64,000 nt of DNA, from contig NZ_CP127162.1 of NCBI RefSeq assembly GCF_030263935.1, forward strand, positions 1,187,501 to 1,251,500, given 5' to 3'. Below the pieces are notes generated by a model that saw only the letters and a list, made by a program, of their open reading frames with translations, had not been told where the DNA came from and did no database searches. This document shows, one piece after another, positions 35,757-44,743 of the stretch. Within the stretch, counting starts at the first letter, position 1, and every line of letters begins with the position of its first letter. A program made the translations under genes and the position numbers. Origin of the DNA: Paenibacillus polygoni. GTDB taxonomy: Bacteria > Bacillota > Bacilli > Paenibacillales > Paenibacillaceae.

Positions 35757-36298
35757 CAAGAAGTCTTACGACATAGCTAACAACGATAAGCATGAAAAGG
35801 ATGTAAACTCCCCCCACCCCTAACCTCATCATGAGAACGCTTAGACAGCTTTTCATTCTAGTTGTATTCAAAATGATTTGTTGCATGTCTGTTCCGCTGC
35901 TTTCCAAAAAGTAGAAGAGGGATTGCTCAAAAGTATATTGCTTGATCATAGACATTGTATTTCTCAGCTAGTTGAACTCAAAAAAGAGGATAGGTTCGCT
36001 GATTTCCCCATCATATGTCCATATGCATATGCTTATGTTTTTTTGGAGAAAGTCTCTGCTTAAGGAAGAATACTTCTACAGTGATAATCTGTGTAGAACG
36101 ATGCGAAATTGAAAAAATGAGGGATTCGAGTTTTCCGAACATTGCCTTTAAATATGCCCAAAAGGAAAATGGCTCCTCAGGTTCCGTTGAATTTTACCAT
36201 TTAGCTTCAGAACAATCAGTTATCCAATACAATTGTTCATATCAGGATAAACCATGAGTTTATTTTTCGTATGAATCCAAATTACAGGAGCTAAGCTC
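35757..36298 (+). other. Remnant or hypothetical short frames after the Shedu gene
   Basis: About 540 bases. Two short frames read like protein: 35878-36063 (61 residues, with FQKVEEGLLKSILLDH) and about 36118-36257 (MRDSSFPNIAFKYAQKENG, ending YQDKP). Neither has a strong ribosome site and neither is recognised; they may be pieces of one broken gene. No terminator is evident after sduA. Confidence 0.3.
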
Positions 36299-36694
36299 AT
36301 GAAGAAATCTTTGCTAATATGCATATGCATATTAATTATCTTAGTCACAGGATGCACGAAAGTGAATCCAGAAAAAGCGACAAGTCATATATTAAAAGAT
36401 CAAGAAAATGGTGTTTCCGTTATCGTTTTCACAAGTAAACCGTTGGAAGACTCTTATAGAGAATTATTACAAAAGAATATAGATTACATCAATAATAATC
36501 TCAAAAAGGATAAACCCATCTTACATGTTTCGTTTATTAATGTTGAACAAGATGAGCGATATGACTACAAAACGATATTTGAATTAAAAACAGATCCCCA
36601 AATCTTACTCTTTGAGAATGATGAAATTAAGCTGAGAACGAATGATCCGGATGAGCTTGTTCCGTATTACGAAAATGAGTCAGTAGGGAAATAA
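36299..36694 (+). CDS. Small lipoprotein of unknown function
   Basis: 131 residues. A lipoprotein signal peptide (KKSLLICICILIILVTGC, lipid-carrying Cys 19) is followed by a charged domain rich in K, D, E and N. AGGAG lies 9 bases before the ATG. The mature part (ENGVSVIVFTSKPLE, DERYDYKTIFELKTDPQILLF) has no motif I recognise. Low GC like the defence genes to its left. A terminator follows. Confidence 0.7.
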   Translation: MKKSLLICICILIILVTGCTKVNPEKATSHILKDQENGVSVIVFTSKPLEDSYRELLQKNIDYINNNLKKDKPILHVSFINVEQDERYDYKTIFELKTDPQILLFENDEIKLRTNDPDELVPYYENESVGK

Positions 36695-36711
36695 GCGGCA
36701 TGTAAAATAAA

Positions 36712-36755
36712 AGAGAGACCTCGAAATTTGAAATTTCCCCGGGTCTCTCTTTTGT
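36712..36755 (+). terminator. Terminator between the lipoprotein gene and uxuB
   Basis: AGAGAGACC pairs with GGTCTCTCT, with an inner GAAATTT/AAATTTC stem, followed by T run. It stands at the junction of convergent genes and may end both. Confidence 0.85.
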
Positions 36756-36779
36756 TATATGGTAGTTTAAATAGAATGA

Positions 36780-37643
36780 TTACACACCTGAATACGCGTT
36801 AAAACCACCGTCTACCGGAATCACGGTTCCTGTTACAAAACCAGCTGCATTCGGATCGGCAAGCCAGAGCAGCGTACCGAGTAAATCTTCAGGTTTACCA
36901 AATCTTCGCATCGGTGTATGGGAGATAATTTTGTTGGAGCGTTCGGTAAGGCTTCCGTCTTCGTTAAGTAACAGTTTCTCGTTCTGTTCGGTGAGATAGA
37001 ATCCGGGTGCGATAGCATTCACACGAATGCCTGCTTCGGCAAGATGAACGGCGAGCCATTCTGTGAAGTTGCTGATTGCCGCTTTGGCAGCGCTGTAGGC
37101 AGGAACTTTTGTCATAGGGGAGTAGGCACTCATAGAAGAAATATTAATTATACTTGTTCCTTCTTTGCCTAGCATGTGTTTGGTGAAAACTTGGGTAGGG
37201 ATCAGGGTCCCCACGATATTGAGGTCAAACACTCCTCGAAATCCTTCTACTTTCATATCAAAAAAAGAAACGATATCTTGCTGGTTTACATCTTCCTGCT
37301 TGAAAATCTCATTCGTAGTAATGGCTGTAGGGCGATTTCCGCCGGCACCATTAATGAGAATATCACAAAGACCGAGCTGTGAAGCGACTTGTTCTGCGGC
37401 TTCTGCTACACTCGCTTCATTCGTTACATCACAAGCGATGGAGATCGCTGTCCCGCCGGCTTCCGTAATAGACTGAACAACTTCTGCTCCTTTTTCGGCA
37501 GTACGATTCAGAATTGCTATTTTTGCTCCTTGTCTTGCTAATTCCTCAGCCATAACACGGCATAATACACCTGAGCCTCCGGTAATGACAACAACTTTAT
37601 CTTGGAGGGCAGTGTGATGGGGTTGCGGATGCATCGTACTCAT
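36780..37643 (-). CDS. uxuB: SDR-type fructuronate reductase (D-mannonate oxidoreductase)
   Basis: 287 residues from the ATG at 37643, which overlaps the uxuA stop by four bases (ATGA). The cofactor motif is [19 protein letters not shown], then NGAGGNRP, catalytic Ser in INISSMSAY and the [11 protein letters not shown] motif. The SDR type replaces the longer UxuB of enterobacteria in many Firmicutes. It interconverts fructuronate and mannonate in hexuronate breakdown, feeding the dehydratase encoded before it. The function rests on the pairing with uxuA. Confidence 0.85.
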   Translation of the reverse strand: MSTMHPQPHHTALQDKVVVITGGSGVLCRVMAEELARQGAKIAILNRTAEKGAEVVQSITEAGGTAISIACDVTNEASVAEAAEQVASQLGLCDILINGAGGNRPTAITTNEIFKQEDVNQQDIVSFFDMKVEGFRGVFDLNIVGTLIPTQVFTKHMLGKEGTSIINISSMSAYSPMTKVPAYSAAKAAISNFTEWLAVHLAEAGIRVNAIAPGFYLTEQNEKLLLNEDGSLTERSNKIISHTPMRRFGKPEDLLGTLLWLADPNAAGFVTGTVIPVDGGFNAYSGV

Positions 37644-38737
37644 ACCTTGCTCACCTCTTTTTTGGAAGATTGGTTCTCTTGTACTCGGTTGTAGGCGTCC
37701 CATAGACCCCATAAGTACATAATACCGAGCGCACGATCGTAAAGTCCATATCCGGGGCGGCATTGTTCCTTCCAGATCTGTCTACCATGGTCTGGACGAG
37801 CGTATCCGGTAAAACCGATGTCGTGATAGGCCTGAACAATACCCGTAATATCTACTGTCCCGTCTATTGTACGGTGAGAAGTTTCGATAAAGTCACCATT
37901 ATCAAAGACTTTGATGTTCCGGATATGAGCAAAAGCGATGCGCTCTTTAAACTCATAAATCATAGATACAATGTCATTCGCGGGATTCGCTCCAAGTGAA
38001 CCGCTGCACAGCGTAATACTGTTGGCGGGACTGTCATAGAGGGAGAGAAAACGTCTTATATTAGACTGGCTCGTAATAAGGCGCGGTAAACCAAAGACAG
38101 GCCAAGGCGGATCATCCGGATGAATGGCCATTCGAATTCCATTGGCTTCTGCTACCGGTATAATCTCCTCGAGAAAATAGGAAAGATGATTCCATAGATC
38201 TTCTTCTGTTACGTTTCGGTAAGCTTCGAACAGGTTTGTTAAATGGGCAAGCCGTTCCGGTTCCCATCCAGGCATGGTGAGTGTCGTATCTTGCGTAATC
38301 TGCTGAACGAGATCAAAGGGGTCGAGTCCTTCAATCCTTGCTTTTTCATAGAAAAGAGCGGTGGAACCGTCAGGCCCTGCTTTGAATAAATCCGTTCGCA
38401 GCCAGTCAAAAACGGGCATGAAGTTATAACATATCACTTTCACCCCAACATGAGCGAGCTTTACGATCGTTTTCTTGTAATTCTCAATATAAAGGTCGCG
38501 AGAAGGAAGTCCGAGTTTAATGTCATCATGGATGTTTACGCTTTCAACAACCTCTAAATGAAGTCCGAACTCATCAGCCTGGGCCTTGATTTCCTCGATC
38601 CGTTCTATAGGCCATTCTTCACCAACAGGGATGTCATGCAGGGCCCATACAATACCTTCTACACCAGGAATTTGTCTGATTTGCTCAAGCGATACAGTAT
38701 CATTGCCGAGACCAAAATAACGGAATACCATTTTCAT
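37640..38737 (-). CDS. uxuA: Mannonate dehydratase
   Basis: 365 residues from the ATG at 38737, with AAAGGTGG ten bases upstream; an in-frame extension to 38788 has no site. [20 protein letters not shown], then [15 protein letters not shown] and [17 protein letters not shown], are classic UxuA signatures; the latter holds metal-binding His and Asp. It dehydrates D-mannonate to 2-keto-3-deoxygluconate (Mn-dependent, TIM barrel). Together with uxuB it channels glucuronate from plant polymers. Confidence 0.94.
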   Translation of the reverse strand: MKMVFRYFGLGNDTVSLEQIRQIPGVEGIVWALHDIPVGEEWPIERIEEIKAQADEFGLHLEVVESVNIHDDIKLGLPSRDLYIENYKKTIVKLAHVGVKVICYNFMPVFDWLRTDLFKAGPDGSTALFYEKARIEGLDPFDLVQQITQDTTLTMPGWEPERLAHLTNLFEAYRNVTEEDLWNHLSYFLEEIIPVAEANGIRMAIHPDDPPWPVFGLPRLITSQSNIRRFLSLYDSPANSITLCSGSLGANPANDIVSMIYEFKERIAFAHIRNIKVFDNGDFIETSHRTIDGTVDITGIVQAYHDIGFTGYARPDHGRQIWKEQCRPGYGLYDRALGIMYLWGLWDAYNRVQENQSSKKEVSKV

Positions 38738-38810
38738 TCCGAAGCAGCCACCTTTCTTCAAGAGCATGATAGGATGTATATGTATCACATAAAAAATATC
38801 ATTTCTTCAT

Positions 38811-38838
38811 CATACTACCATACTTGTATGGTAGTATG
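38811..38838. promoter_or_regulatory. Perfect inverted repeat between uxuA and gutB, likely repressor operator
   Basis: CATACTACCATAC-TT-GTATGGTAGTATG, 13-bp perfect arms. It lies in the 172-base gap between divergent uxuA and the sorbitol dehydrogenase gene. The form (TGGTAGTATG half-sites) suits a dimeric GntR-family regulator; no such regulator gene is in the window. Confidence 0.75.
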
Positions 38839-38909
38839 AAAGAAGTAATTCCAAATGATATCCAATTATCTAATTACAGTCAGAAAAACAGACAGAGGAG
38901 CGATGAAGT

Positions 38910-40019
38910 ATGCAATTATCTCGAATAAGTAAGGAAATAGATACAAACCGAAGCGTAGAGCAGGATATAGGATCAGTTATGAAAGCTGCTGTGATGAATA
39001 CGCCCGGAAACATAGAGATTAGGGAACTTCCTGTTCCTGAGCTTGGCCCAGATGAAGTATTGGTTAAAATTATGGCGGTTGGTGTATGCGGCTCGGATCT
39101 CCATTACTATGAGCATGGGAGAATTGGGCGTTATGTTGTAGAAAAGCCGATCATTCTTGGCCATGAATGCGCGGGAATCATCGTGAGAACAGGGGAGGAC
39201 GTAACCCGTGTACAAGCTGGGGACCGTGTAGCCATTGAACCTGGAGTAACTTGCGGCCGCTGCCGTTACTGCAAGGAAGGCAGATACAACTTGTGTCCTG
39301 GGGTTCAGTTTCTAGCGACGCCGCCGGTAGATGGCGCTTTTGTACAGTATCTCGCTATTCGTGAAGACTTTGTGTTCCCCATCCCAGATGAGCTTTCGTA
39401 TGAAGAAGCTTCACTTGTGGAGCCATTCTCGGTCGGTATCCATGCTGCCTCGCGCTGTAAACTCAGCCCCGGTTCCACCGTTGCCATTATGGGGATGGGC
39501 CCGGTTGGGTTAATGGCAGTAGCTGCTGCCAAATCGTACGGAGCAAGCCGAATTATCGTTTCTGATCTAGAACAGATTCGTCTAGATGCTGCGATAAGAA
39601 TGGGAGCAACGGATGCGATCCATGCAGGAAAGGAAGATACGGATGCTAGAATTCGTGAGATTACAGAGGGGATCGGCGTAGATGCAGCTTGGGAGACCGC
39701 GGGAAGCCCTCGGGCATTGCAATCAGCACTTCTTTCTCTACGGCGCGGCGGAAAGCTCGTAATTGTAGGACTGCCGGCACAAGATGAGATTCCGCTGAAC
39801 GTACCGTTTATGGCAGATAACGAGATTGATATTTACGGGGTATTCCGTTATGCGAACACGTACCCGGACGGCATTCGTTTTCTTGCCAAAGGAGATATCC
39901 CTGCAAGTACGCTCATAACCGACCGATATCCACTTGAACAGACCCAAGAAGCTTTGGAAAGGGCCATTCATAACAAGAGCGGCAGTTTGAAAGTAGTGGT
40001 CTATCCTAATGGAATGTAG
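38910..40019 (+). CDS. gutB: Zinc-dependent sorbitol/polyol dehydrogenase
   Basis: 369 residues. Zinc-site motifs AVGVCGSDLHYYEHGRIG, GHECAG and the structural four-Cys loop GVTCGRCRYCKEGRYNLC are complete; the NAD-binding motif is GMGPVGLMAVAAAKSYGA. It closely follows B. subtilis GutB as recalled, including NEIDIYGVFRYANTYP. The start at 38910 (GAGGAG nine bases upstream) gives a 23-residue extension before MKAAVMN, where many homologues start. Oxidises sorbitol or a related polyol to a ketose. The shared operator with uxuAB suggests common control by a uronate or polyol signal. Confidence 0.88.
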   Translation: MQLSRISKEIDTNRSVEQDIGSVMKAAVMNTPGNIEIRELPVPELGPDEVLVKIMAVGVCGSDLHYYEHGRIGRYVVEKPIILGHECAGIIVRTGEDVTRVQAGDRVAIEPGVTCGRCRYCKEGRYNLCPGVQFLATPPVDGAFVQYLAIREDFVFPIPDELSYEEASLVEPFSVGIHAASRCKLSPGSTVAIMGMGPVGLMAVAAAKSYGASRIIVSDLEQIRLDAAIRMGATDAIHAGKEDTDARIREITEGIGVDAAWETAGSPRALQSALLSLRRGGKLVIVGLPAQDEIPLNVPFMADNEIDIYGVFRYANTYPDGIRFLAKGDIPASTLITDRYPLEQTQEALERAIHNKSGSLKVVVYPNGM

Positions 40020-40074
40020 AATGTAGACTCGTAAGTAGAATGCAGACTCGTAAGTAGAATGCAGACTTGTTAGT
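40018..40074. repeat. 19-bp tandem repeat, three copies
   Basis: AGAATG(T/C)AGACTCGTAAGT repeated at 40018, 40037 and 40056 with three to four changes in the last copy. The first copy overlaps the gutB stop codon. No hairpin or known role. Confidence 0.85.
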
Positions 40075-40226
40075 GGAGGATGATGATTTTCCAGATGCCG
40101 AAGCCTCTCATGAAGGAGATAATAGCTGTTAACTATTAATTTCATAGGAAACAGGTATTTAATTTCATGTAATCTGCTGTGCCATAATGGCTGTAGGTTC
40201 TTCTATATGAAGGAGATGAGGTCAGG

Positions 40227-41003
40227 ATGGTACAGCGAACAGGTAAAGGACAGTCTTGGGCATCAGAACATTACGATGAGAAACTTTCTTTTGTATCCGA
40301 GATGGGCAGAGGAGTGATCGATTTACTAGAACCCGCAGAGGGGGAACGTATTCTTGATCTTGGCTGTGGAACAGGGGATCTAACACAAGAGATTGCTGCA
40401 AGCAAAGCGCTCGTAACAGGGATGGATCTCTCCCCCTCGATGCTGGAGAAAGCACGGATGAAATATCCGAATCTAAATTTTGTAGAGGGAAATGCGGAGC
40501 ACTTCACGGTACAAGAGCCTATGGATGCGGTCTTCTCTAACGCTGCCTTGCACTGGATGAAGAATGCGGAAGATGTGGTCCAGTGTGTTCATGCTACACT
40601 GCGCCCTGGAGGCAGGTTTGTAGCTGAGTTCGGCGGAAAGAATAATGTAGGGACCGTGGTTCAGGCTATCAGCGAAGTGCTGATGGAGCAGGGAATCGAT
40701 GCGGGAACATTGAACCCTTGGTATTTTCCGAGTATCGGAGAGTACAGCGTTCTTCTTGAAAAACACGGTTTTCGGGTCACGTATGCACTGCATTTCGATA
40801 GACCTACCCCGATGCAAGACGGAGAGGGGGGACTCAGGCACTGGCTGGATGGATTTGCAAGCCCCTTCTTCACAGATGTTTCACCTGAGTTCTTGAACAA
40901 AGCTTATGATGAGATCGCTGAGCGAACAAAATCGGCCCTATATCATGAGGGGACTTGGAACATCGATTACAAACGTCTTCGTATAAGAGCAATCAAAATA
41001 TAA
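40227..41003 (+). CDS. Class I SAM-dependent methyltransferase
   Basis: 258 residues. The SAM site is ILDLGCGTGDLTQEIA (motif I), followed by GMDLSPSMLEKAR and FSNAALHWM, the pattern of trans-aconitate-methyltransferase-like enzymes. The LRPGGRFVAEFGGKNN segment is motif III. The substrate is not readable. AAGGAGATGAGG precedes the ATG. Single gene. Confidence 0.87.
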   Translation: MVQRTGKGQSWASEHYDEKLSFVSEMGRGVIDLLEPAEGERILDLGCGTGDLTQEIAASKALVTGMDLSPSMLEKARMKYPNLNFVEGNAEHFTVQEPMDAVFSNAALHWMKNAEDVVQCVHATLRPGGRFVAEFGGKNNVGTVVQAISEVLMEQGIDAGTLNPWYFPSIGEYSVLLEKHGFRVTYALHFDRPTPMQDGEGGLRHWLDGFASPFFTDVSPEFLNKAYDEIAERTKSALYHEGTWNIDYKRLRIRAIKI

Positions 41004-41137
41004 ATAATCCAGGAAGAATAATGACAAGCTACCTCTACACTGAGTTCCGTGACGAATCTTTGAATCATGCTTCAAGAAGCCGCGGAAAGTGTATAAAAGA
41101 GTAACGGGATATTGTCCCATAGAGAGGAGCTTAGACA

Positions 41138-41431
41138 ATGTATGATATTTTACCTGGAGAAAACGAATTCTATGTGGATCAAAATGGAGAAAAGGCAGCA
41201 AGCATCGGCTTTATCCCTCGCGGTAAGGATTCAGAAGGTTATGAAGTGATCGACGTCGATCATACCTCTGTATCTGAAGAGCTGCAAGGAAAAGGAGTTG
41301 GCGCAGCCTTGGTGAAGAGAATCGTAGAACATGCAAAAGAAAATAATCTGCGTATCGTAGCCACTTGTCCTTTTGCAGAGAGTACAATCAGCAAACATCC
41401 TGAGTATCAAGATGTTCTAGCGAAGCAGTAA
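41138..41431 (+). CDS. Small GNAT-type N-acetyltransferase (YjdJ family)
   Basis: 97 residues, the size of the minimal GNAT-like group (COG2388). The acetyl-CoA loop is LQGKGVGAALVKRIVEHA, followed by LRIVATCPFAESTISKHPEY with the conserved Cys-Pro and final HPEY. GAGAGGAGC lies upstream. The family acetylates unknown small targets. The terminator at 41463 follows. Confidence 0.87.
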   Translation: MYDILPGENEFYVDQNGEKAASIGFIPRGKDSEGYEVIDVDHTSVSEELQGKGVGAALVKRIVEHAKENNLRIVATCPFAESTISKHPEYQDVLAKQ

Positions 41432-41462
41432 TCGTCGCTAATTATAGATGGATATGAAAAAG

Positions 41463-41531
41463 ACCTGGTTAGATTTCCACTGTAGGTAGCCGTGTAAGGT
41501 TACTTGCAGCGGAAAGATTCCAGGTTTTTTT
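41463..41531. terminator. Long hairpin terminator between convergent GNAT genes
   Basis: ACCTGG/CCAGGT at the base, with inner TTTCC/GGAAA and TGTAGGTA/TTACTTGCA stems, then seven T on the plus strand. Confidence 0.75.
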
Positions 41532-41555
41532 GTGCGGTTTTTAAGCTATGTAAGC

Positions 41556-42113
41556 CTAATCTTGTATTTTAGATTCCCATTCATCACGCAGCATACTCAT
41601 CAGAATAAGGTCATAGGCTTTACCTCCGCGAAGCACAGCAGCACGCTTTCTGCCTTCCTCTATAAAACCTGCTTTTTTATATGCATGATAAGCTACTTCG
41701 TTATAAGAGATCACTTCAAGACCAACGCGGTTCAAGTTCAGTTCGTGGAAAGCGTAGCGCAGAATAATCTGCAGTGCATCGCTGCCGTAACCTTTTCCCC
41801 GATCTTTCGCTTTACCGATGCCGATGGAAAGTTTCGCAGCCTGGTTATTCCATTCAATGCTGTGCAGGGCCACAAATCCGATCAGACGATCTTCATCAAT
41901 GGTACGAAGCATGAATTCTACACCGTTCTCCATCTTTGCGCTTTTTGGGCCCGCTTCTGCTACGGTTTGCGGAACGGCATAATCGGTATCTAGGTTACGC
42001 ATATAATCGTAATCTTCTGTATAAGCGGCTAAGGTCTGAGCATCTTGCTGGATTGCGGCTGCGAGGCGAACCTTGCTGCCATGAAACCAGTTGGGATTCG
42101 TTGTTGTTTCCAA
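41556..42113 (-). CDS. GNAT N-acetyltransferase (RimJ/RimL-like)
   Basis: 185 residues from a TTG (METTTNPNW) with GGAGTG upstream. Motifs IGIGKAKDRGKGYGSDALQIILRYAFHELNLNRV and SYNEVAYHAYKKAGFIEEG are the RimJ/RimL-type acetyl-CoA and C-terminal signatures (quoted here in two parts of one domain). Such enzymes acetylate ribosomal proteins, antibiotics or polyamines; the target is unknown. Single gene, convergent with the small GNAT gene. Confidence 0.85.
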   Translation of the reverse strand: METTTNPNWFHGSKVRLAAAIQQDAQTLAAYTEDYDYMRNLDTDYAVPQTVAEAGPKSAKMENGVEFMLRTIDEDRLIGFVALHSIEWNNQAAKLSIGIGKAKDRGKGYGSDALQIILRYAFHELNLNRVGLEVISYNEVAYHAYKKAGFIEEGRKRAAVLRGGKAYDLILMSMLRDEWESKIQD

Positions 42114-42276
42114 GGGGGATGGTACACTCCTTTAATATCAAGTTCGTTTATGTACATTATAGCGGGTATTCATATAAATATCTTCCATATAAAGCTTGTC
42201 AGTTTAAGTCTAAGCCGTTATCGTTATACTAGATTCATTAAAGTACCGTTGATTAAGAAATGAATGGAGATATAAA

Positions 42277-42603
42277 ATGACAAGCATGAACACAAATCAA
42301 GCAGCAAGTTTACTTGAAAAATGGATTGTTTTTCTCGATATGGATAATCCGAAGGCATGGGACAAGGATGAATACAGCTACATCAAAGATAGTTGTAAAA
42401 TGATCCGATCTTCCGTAAGCTGCCTGCGAGGTAAAAGTCAGGGGAAAGGACCTTCCCGTAAGGAATTGTCTGATCTGCTGGAAGAGTTTATTGAAGAGAT
42501 TGCGCTGGATGATCCGAATGAATGGGAAAAGGAAAACAAGGATTTTGTGAGTGAAGTGCTGGAAGCAGCAAGATTTACGGTGAAGTTTCTACGCCAAAAA
42601 TAG
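42277..42603 (+). CDS. Hypothetical protein with internal duplication, 108 aa
   Basis: GGAG lies about nine bases before the ATG. The protein is two similar halves: the first (LLEKWIVFLDMDNPKAWDK ... VSCLR) and the second (LLEEFIEEIALDDPNEWEK ... VKFLR) share spacing and residues across about 40 positions. Both should be two-helix units. No family recognised; cytoplasmic, charged. A strong terminator follows at once. Confidence 0.75.
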   Translation: MTSMNTNQAASLLEKWIVFLDMDNPKAWDKDEYSYIKDSCKMIRSSVSCLRGKSQGKGPSRKELSDLLEEFIEEIALDDPNEWEKENKDFVSEVLEAARFTVKFLRQK

Positions 42604-42616
42604 CGGAATACGTAAA

Positions 42617-42655
42617 GAAAGGGATTGCGTTTATATAAACGTAATCCCTTTTTTA
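42617..42655. terminator. Terminator between the duplicated-repeat gene and speD
   Basis: AAAGGGATTGCGTTT pairs with AAACGTAATCCCTTT around ATAT, with T run on both strands; probably bidirectional for convergent genes. Confidence 0.9.
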
Positions 42656-42676
42656 ATGATAATGGTGATTGATAAG

Positions 42677-43546
42677 TTAGTTTGATTCCGGAGCCCGCTG
42701 ATATACAAAATCCTCTTCTGCTTCTTCATCAATCGATCCTGCATCCATATTCATTCCGTAATAGATTTCATCCATCTCAAGTTTGAGCTGCTCTGAAATG
42801 TCCTTCTGTTCTTCTTCGCTGAGTGTATCCTTTGTATATCCGAACAGGTAGTTGTTCAGGTCAAATTCTTTCAATTTACATTTGGTATGAAAAATATGAT
42901 GCTGATATACATTGATATCAATCATATCAAATTGTTGCTGCACACTCTCCGGAATATAGTTCTGAATGGAACTAATATCATGATCAATAAATAACTTCTT
43001 GCCGTTAATATCCCGCGTAAAGCCGCGGACCCGGTAATCGATCGTCATAATATCCGTATCAAAAGAATGGATTAAATAGTTCAGTGCCTTCAGCGGTGAT
43101 ATCTCTCCGCAAGTGGATACATCAATATCGGCCCGGAACGTACTGATCCCCTCATGAGGATGGAATTCCGGATACGTATGCACGGTGATATGGCTTTTAT
43201 CCAGATGCATGACCACATGATCAGGAAGCGGCCCCGGTGATTCCTCAAAAGATTCCTCCCCTGCACCGTCCACAGGTCCTTCCGATACTAGCAGGGTTAC
43301 GCTGGCTCCTTGGGGAATATAGTCCTGCTTGGCCACATTCAGCACATGGGCTCCAATAATATGGGCAACATTCGTTAAAATTTGAGTTAAACGATCCGCA
43401 TTATATTGTTCATCAATATATTCAAGATAGGCTTCGCGTTCCTCTCTCGTCTTGGTATAACACACATCATACATATTAAAGCTGAGTGATTTCGTCAAAT
43501 TGTTGAAACCGTGCAGCTCGATTCTTTGTTCTGGAGTGAGTGTCAT
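42677..43546 (-). CDS. speD: S-adenosylmethionine decarboxylase proenzyme (E. coli type)
   Basis: 289 residues, slightly longer than the E. coli enzyme (264). [23 protein letters not shown] and the cleavage-site segment [14 protein letters not shown], whose Ser becomes the pyruvoyl group, are conserved, as is [21 protein letters not shown]. It makes decarboxylated SAM for spermidine synthesis. AGGAGGTACTC precedes the ATG. The C-terminal acidic tail ([11 protein letters not shown]) is an extension. No speE is nearby. Confidence 0.95.
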   Translation of the reverse strand: MTLTPEQRIELHGFNNLTKSLSFNMYDVCYTKTREEREAYLEYIDEQYNADRLTQILTNVAHIIGAHVLNVAKQDYIPQGASVTLLVSEGPVDGAGEESFEESPGPLPDHVVMHLDKSHITVHTYPEFHPHEGISTFRADIDVSTCGEISPLKALNYLIHSFDTDIMTIDYRVRGFTRDINGKKLFIDHDISSIQNYIPESVQQQFDMIDINVYQHHIFHTKCKLKEFDLNNYLFGYTKDTLSEEEQKDISEQLKLEMDEIYYGMNMDAGSIDEEAEEDFVYQRAPESN

Positions 43547-43781
43547 ATGAGTACCTCCTGTCCCTAGGGTGACTTGGTATCTGTATGTACCTTTATGTAT
43601 TTACCCACATCGGCATGACCTTAAAGCGTTTTGCCACGATTTAACATGATTTAACTGATTTAATATGTAGTTATTGAGTCTGGGTTTATATGGTAAAGTA
43701 GATTAAGAGAATGGAAATGTATAAAGAGTAAAGTGATTTTACATAGGGCTTTCAAAAAATTCATCCGAATCGAGGTAAGAC

Positions 43782-44573
43782 ATGCGATATAAGAAGTCTA
43801 TGATAAAAAGAACTCCACAGAGTCACAGGATCATCTTGTTTCTTCTGGTGCTCCTGCTTTCTTCGAGTCTGTTTCTAAGTGGTTGTGAGGAAACCATTCC
43901 TGGGCTGACGAAGTCAAAAATACATAGAGACACGATCAACCATAGTACGAGATTCCATAACTATGAGCTGGGTGATACAGAACATGCGATATTCTATAAA
44001 CCTGTCAGTCCAGATTTCCTGCTAGAGAAGTATATGATACTCCGCCCAGGACGCCAAATTCAGTTCAGCAGCAAGGACATGCCTTTTGAGGTGGAGAAAG
44101 AAGAAGCGTTTCTTGTACAGTACGGCAGTAAGGAATCCCCTAGTTATCAGGTTCAACTGAACTATTATGGAAAAGCAGATGACTATGAACGTTACGGAGA
44201 TTTGTTTTATAAGATTAACATGATGGAAGTGAAGGAAGATCCTTTTCAATCGCTTACTCCTTACAAGGATGGAGATCAGGATGATTTGCTGAACCGAGTA
44301 GATGTGAGTACAGACGAAGAAGGGACAACGTTTTATCACTTCATTCAGACGACAGACAGCTCATATGCGTACAGTTCTTATGTAGAAAATGAGATGGGGG
44401 ACGTCGGTGTAATGACAACGGCGGCGGATGAAATTATGTTTTACAAAGATGGATTTATGGTCGAGATCGGCTATCTCACCCCTTCAAGGTATAACGGTAC
44501 GGAACGAGTTCCAAATGAAACGGTAATTGCCGAGATGCTTGCAACCGCTCAGAAGCTTGCGAAGCAGCTTTGA
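43782..44573 (+). CDS. Lipoprotein of unknown function, 263 aa
   Basis: A signal peptide with hydrophobic core (IILFLLVLLLSSSLFLSGC) ends in a lipobox; the Cys is near residue 35, giving an unusually long basic N-region (an internal ATG at the seventh codon, MIKRTP, could be the start). The mature part has no recognised domain, many aromatic and acidic residues, and ends KLAKQL. GAGGTAAGAC is upstream. Single gene. Confidence 0.75.
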   Translation: MRYKKSMIKRTPQSHRIILFLLVLLLSSSLFLSGCEETIPGLTKSKIHRDTINHSTRFHNYELGDTEHAIFYKPVSPDFLLEKYMILRPGRQIQFSSKDMPFEVEKEEAFLVQYGSKESPSYQVQLNYYGKADDYERYGDLFYKINMMEVKEDPFQSLTPYKDGDQDDLLNRVDVSTDEEGTTFYHFIQTTDSSYAYSSYVENEMGDVGVMTTAADEIMFYKDGFMVEIGYLTPSRYNGTERVPNETVIAEMLATAQKLAKQL

Positions 44574-44699
44574 TAAGAATAGTAAGATACCGAAGCAGAT
44601 ATAAGAAATATAATATTAAAATATGATATATCAACATGATATAACAATGTTGTTTGGCGGTTTCATATACAGATGAAATTCCTTATCCTTAGAAAAAAT

Positions 44700-44738
44700 A
44701 AAAACTCGGATTTCGCATGGAGCGAAGCCCGAGTTTTT
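44700..44738. terminator. Bidirectional terminator between lipoprotein and rluA-type genes
   Basis: AAAAACTCGG-TTTCGC pairs with GCGAA-CCCGAGTTTTT around ATGGA; T runs on both strands. Confidence 0.9.
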
Positions 44739-44743
44739 AACGT

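Noticed and set aside
35878..36257. Two short frames after the Shedu gene as real genes
   Set aside because: No good ribosome sites, no recognisable domain; kept only as a possible remnant region.
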